64,000 nt of DNA from Chinchilla lanigera (lineage: Eukaryota; Chordata; Mammalia; Rodentia; Chinchillidae). Positions within the stretch are counted from its first letter, which is position 1; each line of letters begins with the position of its first letter. The position numbers were made by a program, and so were the translations under genes. The stretch covers positions 6,784,869 through 6,848,868 of the forward strand of contig NW_004955402.1 in assembly GCF_000276665.1 (NCBI RefSeq), in the 5' to 3' direction. The notes beneath the pieces were generated by a model that ran no database searches, was not told the DNA's origin, and was given only the letters and a program-made list of their open reading frames with translations. This document shows positions 12,979 through 24,253 of this stretch, in pieces.

Positions 12979-14320
12979 ATGGGGGCAACTGGGACTCTTG
13001 CTTCTTGCCCCTTCTGCCAGGCACAGACTTGCAGCTTGGGAGGACATCGCACCAAACATGAATTGCTTTATAAGCCAGTCCCCATACCTCTTCTGGGAAG
13101 AGACCTCCTCTTCAAGTTAGAAGCAACCATCTGCTTTGCACCAAGCCAGTTAGTCTCCCTCTCACTTAACCCTGCACTTTCAGCTCTGACTGTTCCCTGA
13201 GAGGAACATGACACCTGCATCAGCCTTAGACAGATAACCACAATCCCAAAGTTCTGGAAACTCTCCTCCTAGAGATATAAACTAAAAACTTACCTCCAGG
13301 CCTGGCCATCAACTATGCTGCCTCACCTTGACCCTTGCTGCTGTCAGATGTCACAAGAAATAGAAACAGGCATCCAGGCTTACATCAGCCTAATGGACTG
13401 TTAATCACCTTGGGCAAGATCTCCATGCCATCAACAATGCAGCTCCTATCTGTAAAGCCAGTTTAAGATCTCTAAACTGCCAGTGCCACCATGATTGCCC
13501 TCCATATATATTGCCTCAGTCTTCTGCCACCCACACCCTACTGGTATACCTGCCTAGACCTGAAGAATGCCTTCTTCTGCCTTTGATTGGCTCCTGTCAG
13601 CCAGCCCATCATAGCCTTTAAATGGAAAGACTCAAGTTCTGGACTCAAAAGCTAACTGACAGGTATTCAACCTCCCAGAGGTTCAAAAATTTGTTTACTG
13701 TCTTTAGAGAAGCCCTCACAGCTGATCAAAACACTTCTGATTGATGACACCCAAACTGCCTGCTGCAAAGGTACAAGAGCTCTGCTACAATATCTGGCAG
13801 ACACTGTTTACAAAAAGAGACTCCACAGATTTCTTGGACCTGCTGGCTTCTATAGAATCCAGATCCTGAGTTCACAAAAAGAATGATGCTTACTCAGACT
13901 GTCAGCCCATGGTAGTACCAGTGGCCTACCTGTGCAAATATTTGGAACTGATTGGTAAAGGCTTCCTGCATGCTGTATCAGCCACTGTCCTTCTGATCAC
14001 CAAAGCTGACAGGCCCATCTTAGACCAAGATCGAACTGTCCAGGTGCCACATGCTGTACTAGGATGAACTGTTTTAAAAAAAAAGACATCCCCAGATGCT
14101 GAGTACACCCTGTTTACAGATGGAAGTATCTCTGCTAGGAATGAAGTCCAACAGGCTAGATATACTGTGGTCACCTTGTACAAAACAATTTTGGCCAAAA
14201 TTCTCCTACAGGGATGATCTGCACAGCAAACTACTTCCTGCTGCTGTCTGGAAACCTACCACCAACAACTCAATAATCTGGTCCAGAGGCCTAAACCCCC
14301 TCCAGGGATCTGACTGACTG
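12979..14320 (+). pseudogene. Broken ERV pro-pol remnant
   Basis: Near 13060-13140 the frame reads LLGRDLLFKL, matching the C-terminal part of gammaretroviral protease. Near 13560-13830 there are reverse-transcriptase blocks: a DLKNAFF stretch, an IIAFKW stretch, and an LIDD tetrapeptide where an active enzyme has YVDD. Near 13910-14160 there is the RNase H region, with PVAYL and later a TDGS block. In-frame stops (for example in the codon after FFCL) and frame changes separate the pieces, and the active-site tyrosine is lost, so no functional polymerase can be made. An integrase end is not evident. Confidence 0.85.
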
Positions 14321-15228
14321 AAACATCAATCCCAGTCACCAGACCTGTTCCCACCATGTGTTCTGCAAGCTCCAGCCCCTGCACTGGCACCCCTCCCCCT
14401 GTAGCCAGCTCAGGCTTCAGCATCTGTGTCACTGGCCCTAACCTACCATTCCCTACCTGTACTGAGAAAACAATAAAAGTTTGTAAGGTCCTGCTGTTAA
14501 AAAAAAAAAATCATCCCTAGATACGACCTACCTTGATCATTAGTAGTAACAATGGGCCTGTATTTATAGCAGAGGTAAGTCAAAAACTAGGTTAATAAAA
14601 ACTACATACAGCATACAGGCCACAAAGTTCTACAAAAGTTAAAAAAAAAAAAAAAACAGCTTCTAACCAACTAAAAGACCAGCTATATCTGTAGACATTT
14701 CTGCATACACAAATAACCCAGGTATATATTAACTACCTCTACAAGTTTCAGAAATCCAGCCTTAGATCTGCTGAAAAATTTACCTGGACCAGACAGCTCA
14801 CTCTGAAGAGATGACATACTCAAAGCCCTGTTTTGGCCACTCTGAATGCTGACCAATCCACTCATGACTGAAGCTTGAGGATAAAGTTCACAGGATTGCT
14901 CCATATCTATTCCCCTTGATCTTTGTGTCTTTTCAGCTACTTACCTGAGTCCTTGCATCCCTGCCCCCTGCTAGCTGTGGTTTTTGCCTTAAACTCTCCC
15001 CAAGTGAATAAAACAGTCAAACACTTGACCAAGATTTGATGAGTGTCCTAGACACACTGGACACTTTCCTAGATCAGATACTCTTCTAGATCAGATTAAT
15101 TCCCTCACTACCTTGCCAGAGTAATATTACAAACAGATAGACCTAAATTTTAATTGGACCTTGTCTCAGAAAATCACATGTAACATTCGCAGCAAAGATT
15201 TTCCAGGGAAACTAAAAGAGAGGGGAGA

Positions 15229-15538
15229 TGTAGTGGAAAGTCCCACCCAGCCAGTGTACTTAAGTTTCTTAGTTGCCCAGGTAATAGTTCCTGTTCCAGT
15301 CCTGGTTGCTTCTGTCTCTTTGAAATGACTGGTAACTGTGACGCACATTGTATAAACCAGTCCCCAACTGACAAGCCACTCTGCCTCTGTACTTCCTGCT
15401 TGCTATCCTATGTAAGACCTAGACCACCAGAGATTAGGGTGTGATATTCTGGGAATGACTGCAATCAGTTCCCACTGACACAAATAAATCTGCCTCCCAA
15501 TCCTGGGTGCCATTTTGGTGTTTTTGCTTGCCACTGCA
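15229..15538 (+). repeat. ERV 3' LTR
   Basis: This is the direct repeat partner of 11257-11568. It keeps the canonical TG start and CA end. AATAAA is at 15483-15488, and the TATA box of the 5' copy has decayed here. It is followed by the GTCT target duplication. Confidence 0.9.
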
Positions 15539-15542
15539 GTCT

Positions 15543-17505
15543 GACAATCTCTTTCTCATGCAGGTGAGCCATGATGAGAGTTTTGAAAGAGTGAATGCAA
15601 AATCAACATAATTTGTCAGAGCCAGTAAACACTGAAACCAGCTTCCACCAGTGCTTACGGGGGATCCTTGTGAGGCTGACTCACTTTGGGTCTCACTTGG
15701 GTGTAGACCACACTGGTGATGGTTCCAGTAAGCCTGTCATCTCCACAGCTGTGAAGAAGGGTCCCCTTTCCTTGAATGAGTAAGTTTTGTAGGCCTCAGG
15801 GATGGTTCCCCTTGTAGATTACTTCAAGATCTCAGCCACCCTGGGCAGGGAGCCAGCCTGACTCAACATTTCCTCTGTTCTTTCCCTGGGGCGGCACAGC
15901 GTCTAGGCTGACTCCTCTCGCCTCTCTGTACTACTTCCCCCGCAGCACCCTTGACTTCTGTTGCTTGTGGTTTCACAGCAGACAACTCTGGCTTCGTATA
16001 CTGCTAACACAGGCACCCTTCTTCACCTGGCAGATAAGCCCACCAGGGTCCAGTGACTCTGACATACTCCCATGGAATCTCCCAAGTGGCACATCTGATT
16101 AGCTCAGTTAGGTCTCTGCATGGATGTCCTCAGTTTGGTCATCAAACCCTGTTCTATGAGCTTAGAGAATTTGGTGGCTGCCTTCCTAGCCTGGAAACAC
16201 CCTCAGCAGATACCATGGGTCAGGAAGGACCTCCCAAAAGCAGGTACTAGCTATACGACTACCACAAAAGGAACTTCTTATGGGGACTCTTGGAACTTCT
16301 ATGCTCAGTATAGATTTGTATAGATTTGTGTAATAAATTTCATTAAAAAAACAACATATTTATAAAAAGGAATTTATAAAAGAAAATTTGACTCAGGTAA
16401 ATGTATCTATAATCTGGCTGTGAAGTAGTTTGTCTAGAACAGGCCAGAACATGTTCACAAGACTCTTCATCTACTTAGGAGAGACACAGACAAAAATAAC
16501 TTGGTGTGCATCAGAGGCTACTTCTACTGCCTAAAGTTGTGTGGTGTGTTGATTGTCATTGTTTTTATATTCCCCTCTTCTGTCATGGCTGTTCTTGGAG
16601 CCTCTTAAAGAGCTTTCTTCTACCATTATTCCTTAAATCTCTCAGATTCATCAGTGGCTTCCAACTTTTTCCCAATATTTTTTAAGTAAACACTGATAGT
16701 TTTGCTCTCTGTCGAATATTCTACACATAACAATTGTATCCTCATGAGGTAAGGTGTCCTCCTTCCCACAGTGCCTCCCGAAGGACTGCTGGCCATGGAG
16801 GCCATGGTGACCCCATTCTCTCAGCTGACACCCAAGGGAACCCATCTGGAGCCTTAGCTGAGATAATCCACCCCACTCTGGAAGTCCAAGAACAATTCCA
16901 CTGAGAACATGTCATCAAGTTCCCATAGAATCAGGACTGTCACCTCTACTTCTCAATCCAAAATAATGTAATGATGTTTTATAATTTGCTGCCTGAATTA
17001 TCTATGCATAAAAATCCTCTCCTAAATCCTATGACATTTTGGGTCAACCAGTGATAAGTACCCACCGGTAGTAATGATGCTTTATTAGCCATTTTTCAAG
17101 AGACTACACTCCACTGTTCTGTTTTCAAAAACTGTTATACAAGTACTTTTTTAAAGCCTTGTATGGAGACAAAGGTGACTGTAATTATGCTCCCTACTGT
17201 GACCAAATTGGAGAAGGTTCAAGTTGTTGTTTCATTTTGGTTTTTGTACAATTCCATGTCCTTTTAAAGGAAAATAGCTCCAGAAGCATTTATTTGCAAG
17301 AGCAGGCTGATGGAAGGAGGTATTCACAAACAAAATCAAAACTGCAGAAGATGAGGATAGCAATTAATGTTAATGAAAAGCCAGAATACATTCTGCACCT
17401 CTAAAACGGCTTAGCATTGTGCTTTGAGTAATATAATTGGCATACTTCAGGCTGTGCTTATTCAAAAGTGTTCTAATAGTATTTCTATGCTTTTAAGTAC
17501 ACAAC
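15543..17505. other. Unassigned non-coding sequence
   Basis: No gene recognised. The first 750 bases (to about 16300) are GC-richer and look old-repeat-like, but I could not name a family. The rest is AT-rich. Confidence 0.4.
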
Positions 17506-17813
17506 TGTGTAAGTCCAGTTTTGCTACTATAATGAAATACCTGAGGCTTATTCTTATAAAGAAAAGAAGTTTATTTAGCTCACACTTCTGGAGGCTGAGA
17601 CTCTAAATAACAGTGCCAGTTTCCATGAGCGTCGCTCTGGCTACATCACCTTATGGCTCATGGCCCCACAATAGCAGGTGCAGGAGAGGTCACATGAAGA
17701 GACATTAAACGGAGGTGGGGGTCAGTATCAAGGGCTCCCACCTGGCCCTGCCCCTTAAAAGTCCAGGCTCCCCACAGATGAAACTTGGGACAGACACTCA
17801 AGTCATAGCAACA
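17506..17813 (-). mobile_element. MaLR-type solo LTR
   Basis: On the + strand this reads 'tactataatgaaatacctgag', 'aagtttatttagctcac', 'ggaggctgaga' and ends '...cactcaagtcatagca', the reverse complement of a MaLR LTR. It is diverged and no internal sequence is seen. Confidence 0.75.
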
Positions 17814-20117
17814 GTGTGTGAAAATCTTGAAGTAAAAAAGCCTGGAAAAGCAAAAGAAGATGGCGTTCAGTTACCCTTTGCAGCTATAATTCAAATCGTA
17901 TCCCCAAAGTAGTCTTTGAGGGGTGTTAACTCACACTTTCTCCTCTGTTAATGCCCACAATGCCACAGCCTCATTTTGAGTACTGCATTCCTCAGAACCA
18001 TTCCTTTACTTAAAATAAGTTTATTTAACATCGTTCGCCTGTTGAGCAATCAAATTGGTCATCATTTTTTATCTCCATGTTATTGGGTTTTATTATAGGT
18101 GGAGGGAGAAATTATTTGTGGAAATCTGCTTTTTGGTGCAGAGAATTGTTCTTTGCAGAAAAAACCCATCTGTGTGTTTGGACTGTGTTAGGAGCACACC
18201 TGTGGGGGCCTGGAGGTCTGACATGGGAGACACTATCATCCCGGGCTTGCAGGGCTCCTTCCCCTCTGTCAGTACTCTCCCATCAGCTTCCCCAGTAAGA
18301 ACTAACTGCTTTCTTTTGACCTTCTTGCTCCTTGCCCTCAATCCTTTCTCTAGGGACAAGCAAAGACACCTTTGGAACACAAATGGCCATGCCCAGGGGA
18401 GAAACATCCCTGCAGAGCTCAGCATAGCCCCCTTTCCCCCCGCAGGACTAGGTTCAGATGCAAGTGTCAGGAAACAAGGTGACAGAAAGCAAAATAACAG
18501 CTGTGTAGACAAAACAGAAGTCTGCTTCACTGCACAGAAACAAGTACAGATGTACCTAGGCCCACTTGACCTGGTATTCCACAGGGGCTGGCACTTTTAT
18601 TTTGTGCCTCTCTCACCCTCTGACTATAGTTTCAACCTCCTAGAACAGAGCTGCTGCTCACCCAGCTCTTCAATCTCCATTGCACCCAGAGAGAGTAAAG
18701 GAGAGTCTGGCCTCCACTCTAGAGATCTTTCCCAGAAATTGCACAGGCCATTTCCAGTTATATTCCAGTAGTCACAAGTAGCCACCTACGGTCATCCAGT
18801 AAGACTGAACATGTAGTCATTCTTCAGGGTCTACTTTGTACTCTGATAGGAGCATCCTTCCTTTTTCCTCAGTTGAATTTGACAGCTTTCACAGGCAAGT
18901 CATGTGATTTAACTCTGAAAAGACACGGGCACTTCCTCTTCCGGCTGCCTCCACAGATCAGAACACACTGGGGCAGAGGCCACCATCATGTTGTTTCCAA
19001 AGCAAGTTGTGGCTACCTCCCTGTTACTCCTTACTAAATAAGACAGGGAAAGGCTTTCAGCTGGTGCTTCCCTCCACAGGAAAAGGAAAATCAAGAACAG
19101 CTGCTCTACATAAAGGCATGCACAAACGTCAGAATGAAATAAAGCCTGGCCACCTTGGCCAGGCTATTTCCCCTTGTCAGCATCTTCTAGGATGTGGTTT
19201 CTTTGTTTCCTTGGGTCTAATAAATTGCCTACCTTGAGAATTTCCTTTACCGTACTTGATCATTCTTGCTTTAGTCATCATGTGTGCAGCAGCGCTTCCC
19301 TTCCAGGTGTGGGAGCTCTGTAAAACCACAGGGCCTCTCATACACTGAGTTCATCCTTGGTCATCAAATGCCATCAAGAGACTGTCCAAGCCAAACATCA
19401 GGACATATGATCTGATGGTACATTGAACTTAGGAGGACAACAAAGCATAATTTTAAAGTCATCATAAAAAAGAAAAAACTAATCACTGTAGCCATGGAAA
19501 CTCTCATAAAGGCATGTTGACCACACTCCACATCCTTTCAAGGCATAAGGGGCAATTTCCATCTTGAGAAATTGTGTCAGCTCATGGAAATCTAACTCAG
19601 GGACCTGCAGATTTCCTCTAAGAATGGGCAAAATAAGGAGAATCATCACTGAGCTTTGTTTACGGTGATCTCGTGTTTCTCTGACACTTCCTAAGGCCTG
19701 TGGCAGGTAGAGATGCATTAGATGCTGTTGGTCTTTGCAGCAGCAGTTCATGGACTGTTGAGGGGGAGGGGATAAAGCTCAGCAAGTGCCTTTAACAAAT
19801 GCTGTTGCTCACACAGTAGGAGGAACCAATGGAGACCTTGGAGGTCACCTAGAAACACTAGGAGAGGGAAAAGGAGAAGTGACAGAGAGAAATGTACTGG
19901 AAAAGGACTTCAGAGTCAGACTATAGGGAAATGAAGGAGACCAGAAATACCAAGACCTCTGTGGAGACATCAGGGACAACTGTTCAGCCATTATCAATGG
20001 CAGTTGCCCTTCCTCATCAGGAAGCCACCAAACACGTTGCTGTACTTTGTAATTGCAAATTGATGCTTCCCTTTGAAAGTAACAAGAAGCTAGAAGAGGG
20101 CTACAATTATCTACAGA
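17814..20117. other. Unique non-coding sequence
   Basis: No gene supported. The 238-codon frame at 18055-18771 is the longest chance ORF of the left half. Its product has no domain pattern, its start lacks context, and an overlapping minus-strand frame is equally open. Confidence 0.5.
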
Positions 20118-20243
20118 AAGAACCAGTATAGGGGCTGGGGATTTAGCTCAGTGGCAAAGCGCCTGCCTGGCAAGCGCAAGGTCATGAGTTTGGTTCCCAG
20201 TACCAGAGAAAAACAAACAAACAAACAAACAAGAACCAGTATA
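20118..20243 (+). repeat. ID element (tRNA-derived SINE) with perfect target duplications
   Basis: The body from 20131 begins 'ggggctggggatttagctca', followed by a B-box-like 'ggtttggttcccagtacc'-type end, close to the rodent ID consensus. It ends in an (AAAC)n tail. A perfect 13-bp target duplication, AAGAACCAGTATA, flanks it at 20118-20130 and 20231-20243. Low divergence and intact duplications mark it as one of the youngest insertions here. Confidence 0.95.
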
Positions 20244-21086
20244 TTATTGTCATTTATTTGACCTTGACAAAGATTTACCACTTACACATATTTATGATTA
20301 TTTATCACCATTTTTATGACCTTACTTGCCCATATCAGAGAGTAAAAAAAAGGACCAAATTTTCAAATATTAAGAAGAAAGCACGTTAAGTTATTTATCT
20401 TGGTGTAATTTCTTATGCCCTAAAAAAGTGTAGGTTCTTTTCCCTGTGTTGAAAGTTTAGTAAATATCATACTATGCATGTTTACTTTACAGAAATTATC
20501 ATGAGTTACATCATTTAACTTAATTTATCATTAAAATGCTCTTAAAAGACTCTTCATTTCCTCTGCTTGTCCTTAGGAAACATCACCTTACATAAACTGC
20601 TGATCATATATTAAAGCATTGAATATCTGATTAAAATAATCTTGTACATTGTGGAGTAAAAACGTATAATTCATGTTTTCAGCTCTCGCCAGTTTCACAT
20701 TTTATTTAGTATAATATATCTATCTAAACCCTAGATGCTTCAAAATTAAAGTTTGAAGCAATATCCCCTGTTATTTTATATTGAGGCTCTACTCTGTGTA
20801 ATCATAAGCCTTACTATGTGGCTATAAACCTGCTGGATTATTGTCTTTGTTTTTAATTCCACATGTGAAAAGCAAAAATGCCTTCAATGGGACCTGCCTT
20901 ACCGAGACAGACTTTCCCATATATCTCATTGTGCCATAGTTTTGCTAAAAACAGGTGTTTGTCTCTTAAATCCTTCCTTATCACACCCTGCTCTTAGGAT
21001 CATAACTTCATAGGAAAATAGCCCAGCTTTTCTTTTCTCATAAGTGTCTCTCTGTAAGTAAATTTTTATTTACAGGCTCTTTCTCT
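20244..21086. other. AT-rich unique sequence
   Basis: No gene or repeat recognised. Confidence 0.4.
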
Positions 21087-21442
21087 TGTTATAGCCTAAA
21101 CCCTAAAGGCCCATTCACTAAAGGCTTTGTCACCAGCTTGTAGCAATATTGAGAGGTGGTAGAAGCTTTAGGAGGTAGGGCTGGGTAGAAGGAAGTGAAG
21201 TCATTGGGGGAGGATCTTGGAGGGCATACTGGGACCCTACACCTTCCTTTCTCTCTTTCACCATTGGGCAAGCAGCCTCTCTACTGTGTGCTCCCACCAT
21301 GATGTCTTAAGCTGCCACAGGCCCAAAGGAACAGGGCCAAGTGACCATGGATTGAAACCTCTGAAACTATCAGCCAAAATAAAGCTATCCTCTTTTAAGT
21401 TATTATCTCATGTGTCTAATCATAGAACAAAGCTTACAAACA
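21087..21442 (+). mobile_element. MaLR-type solo LTR
   Basis: It starts 'tgttatagcctaaaccctaaa' and contains 'gaggtggtagaagctttaggagg', 'caccatgatgtctt', 'gattgaaacctctgaaac' and 'aaaataaagc', ending near 'aagcttacaaaca'. These are the ordered landmarks of ERVL-MaLR LTRs. It is the inverted partner of the LTR at 22505-22880. Confidence 0.8.
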
Positions 21443-22504
21443 CGCTGATCCACAGATCTTCTGACTAGGTATCATGTGGTCATGAAGCCCAGAATACTTA
21501 ACTTCCAGGCAGGTAGAACTTTAAACGCTGGGATATTGTTCACAGGTGCAGAAGAAACATATACTCACCTGTCTACCTCCTGACTTACTCTGAAAACCAC
21601 TGCAGTGGTCCCTACTGATTCTCAGACACCTTCCCTTGGCTCTGGTCCTGCCCTTGCCACACAATCATGTTTCCTTTAAGCCGATGCTACTCAAATCACA
21701 GCACGGACCACTTTAGGAAATTTGCATTAATGAACTAAGTCACTGCATAAGTTGTTTACCATATTCCCACCATCATATAGGATGACACTTTGCTAGACAC
21801 TGGGTAGGTGAAATAAGTCTCTGCCCTCAGAGGCTCACTGAGGAGGCTAACCAATTTCAGAAAACTCCAGTGATTAAAACCTCATGTCCATTGTCCTCAA
21901 CTACTAGTCCAGAGAGTGAGAGACAGAAGGAAGAAAGGAGTTTCACAGAGGAGGGACAGCAATTGCCAACAGTGTCATAAGCTCACGGATGCAGTATGTC
22001 CCATAAAATAGACAAGACCTTACTGCTCAAGAGACCATAAAATTGGACCCTTCTTCATAAAGTCAGGTGTGAATGTTTTATTGTTTAATTAATTATCCAT
22101 TTATCTTTCTGTCTTTAAATATCTGAAATGACATTTTTCATGTTTTGGAAAGGCACATTGCCTTTTCAGGACAGCTCTTATTATGACAATTTTTATATTG
22201 TGGAAAGCTTTAAACAAAATCAGGCTCTCCATAGGACCTCATTTAGCACTTGAAGAACACAAATGAATATCAAAAGATACTCAGCCCTGGTAGAGCCGAA
22301 AGGTCTGTTACTAAAGCATGGGGAAGACCAGAGCTTGGGTATGGACTTGCCATGAGCTCCTACCACGGGGGTCTGCAGATCTCCTTCAAGGGCCTGAACA
22401 TTAGACCTAGTCTTCCACCCATACCCATGGACACTTCTCAAAGACCTTTCCTTTGGGCATTTTGCTATAACTTGTACAGATTTAATCCAAAAACTTCAAG
22501 CACT
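21443..22504. other. Unique non-coding sequence
   Basis: No gene recognised. A weak MIR/L2-like stretch may lie near 21775-21850 but is too diverged to call. Confidence 0.35.
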
Positions 22505-22880
22505 GTGCTAGTCGGCTTTCCAGTGTTGTGACAAAATACCTAACAAGAACAAACATGATGAAGGAAAAAGATTTTTTGGGTCGTGGTTTCAGAGGTTTCA
22601 GTCTATGGTCTCCTGGCCCTGTCGCTTGGATCTGTGGGCAGGCAGAAATCATGGTGGAAGCATGTGGCAAAGGAAATTTGTCCACTTCATGGTGGCCAAG
22701 AAATGAAGGAAGGAAGGGCCAGGGTCACACTGTCCCCTCCAAGAGCACACCCCTGTGACCTAACTTCCTCCAACTAGGGCCTACTTCTTAAGTTCCACCA
22801 CCTGCCAGTAGCACCGCAGGTTGGGAACCAAGCCTCCAACAAATGGGCATTTGTGGACATGTAAGATCCCACCCATAGTA
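22505..22880 (-). mobile_element. MaLR-type solo LTR
   Basis: On the + strand it opens 'tgctagtcggctttccagtg', 'gacaaaatacctaacaag' and 'ggtttcagaggtttcagtc', and closes 'tgggcatttgtggacatg', the reverse complement of the MaLR LTR landmarks. It is relatively well preserved. Confidence 0.85.
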
Positions 22881-23107
22881 AGCAGGAAGAGGAGATGCCA
22901 TGATACTCAGATTAGTCAACTCAGGCCCGCTTTTTCTTTACCTGCATTTAGCTTTCTTAGAGGATGCCCTTGACCCTCAGATGACAGAAAGACACAAGTT
23001 TTCTGTCCCTCTCAGATTTACTTGCCACACCTTTACTCCTCTCAATTCTGATTAACAGGACGTCCATTGTTTGTATGCTGTAATTGTTCCTACAAAATTC
23101 CAAACAG

Positions 23108-23160
23108 AGGGCCAGGGATATAGCTCAATGGCACAGAGCCTTCCTGGTATATAAAAAAAA
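23108..23160 (+). repeat. Truncated ID element
   Basis: The stretch 'gggccagggatatagctcaatggca' matches the 5' half of an ID element. It lacks most of the 3' half and ends in a short A-run. Confidence 0.65.
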
Positions 23161-23576
23161 ACTCAAACAGAAAACTTGTAGCAGAAAATAGAAAAAGTGC
23201 TGTTGGCTTTCTTTTGTTCATCTCGTGTTTTGCTCACATTTTTGTGCCCACTTAGGGAGTGTTCACTGTGTCCCCATGAGCCTGCCTCAGTGCTAGGCAG
23301 GGGGTCATAAAAGTGACTAAGAGGTAAGCATGGCTGTGAGGAACTTCAGCTAGAAGAGAGAGCCAGAAACAACTGTGCGGTTTCTGTGAAGTGTACATTA
23401 GATGTCACAAAAGGACAAGATTCTCTCTGCCAGGGCCTCCACCAAAGGCTTTCCACAGGATCCTACACCTTGGTGTATGGAAGCTTGAGGATTGATACAT
23501 AGTTAAGGATAAAACCACAGAAGTAAAGGAAAGAGGCATTCAGTTATTGGAGGGATAGAGGAAAACAGAGTTACTC

Positions 23577-23993
23577 TGTGTAGTCACATTCCTGTGGCTG
23601 GGATGAAATACTTGACATCCACAGCTTAGAATAGGAGAAGTTTATTTTGCCTCACAGGTTCAGAGCATCCAGTCCATGGTAAGCTGGCTCCAAGGTGGAA
23701 ATAGCGTGGTGGAAGGCCATGGCAGAGGAAATTGGCTACCTCATGACAGTCAGAAAGCAGAGAGCTAAGGGAAAAGCAAGGGTGGAGAATAAATGTATCC
23801 TTCCAAATCCTGCTTGTATTGACCCCTATCTTCTGTCCAGGCTCCTCCTTTTAACAGTATATTTGCCTATAAACTCCTCCATGGAAAAATCCACTGATAA
23901 GTATAGTACCCCCATGATCCAGTCACCCTCCAAAAGCCCCATCTCTGAATACATGAGATTCTGAGGGGACATTCTAGATCTAAAACCATAACA
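23577..23993 (-). mobile_element. MaLR-type solo LTR
   Basis: On the + strand it reads 'ctgtggctgggatgaaatac', 'gagaagtttattttgcctca', 'gtggtggaaggccatggca' and ends 'attctagatctaaaaccata', the reverse complement of a MaLR LTR. Its end lies about 260 bp before the splice acceptor of the DLGAP1 coding exon, so it sits in the distal part of that intron's 3' end. Confidence 0.75.
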
Positions 23994-24228
23994 TACTCTT
24001 TGAAATAATCTGTTAGGCATTTAGCATCTTCTGCTTTCATTTTCCCTGCCCAACCATCTCTCAGCTCTGGCTTGGGAGGGAGCTTCCCCCTCTACACAAA
24101 TGACAGTCCTTTTCCAGCAGTGCAGTACAGCTGGAGACAGCAGTTAATTTCTCCCAGTAACCCAGCCCCATGGCAGGCAGCACCCTCAAAATGAGCAGTG
24201 TGTGGGTACCCAGGGAGCACTAACCATG

Positions 24229-24253
24229 TTTCCCCTCTTGTTCATTCCCTCAG
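24229..24253 (+). promoter_or_regulatory. DLGAP1: 3' splice site of DLGAP1 long-isoform coding exon
   Basis: A pyrimidine-rich tract 'tttcccctcttgttcattc' runs into 'cctcag' and the exon starts at 24254. The CAG acceptor is the only good one shortly before the start codon. It implies that one or more 5' non-coding exons lie upstream. Confidence 0.8.

Larger units (their letters stand above)
11253..15542 (+). mobile_element. Class I (gammaretrovirus-like) endogenous retrovirus with both LTRs
   Basis: Two direct repeats of about 310 bp (11257-11568 and 15229-15538) bound an internal region of about 3.66 kb. The element is flanked by a 4-bp direct duplication, GTCT, at 11253-11256 and 15539-15542, the size usual for class I ERVs. 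A purine-rich tract ('aaaagagaggggaga') lies immediately before the 3' LTR, as a polypurine tract should. Protease, reverse transcriptase and RNase H remnants lie in order at 13.0-14.2 kb. Stops, frameshifts and simple repeats break every frame, and I see no convincing env. The short internal region indicates large deletions. My hand alignment of the LTRs gives roughly 18% difference, so the insertion is old and non-functional. Confidence 0.9.

Noticed and set aside
11253..15542. An intact or potentially active provirus
   Set aside because: Every frame is broken by stops and shifts, the polymerase active-site tyrosine is lost, no env is visible and the LTRs are strongly diverged.
18055..18771. 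Longest chance open frame of the left half (238 codons, +)
   Set aside because: No recognisable domain or signal, both strands are open across it, and the composition matches the surrounding non-coding DNA.
20131..20210. A tRNA gene, from the tRNA-like promoter motifs
   Set aside because: The sequence is an ID SINE with an A-rich tail and target duplications, not a folded tRNA gene.
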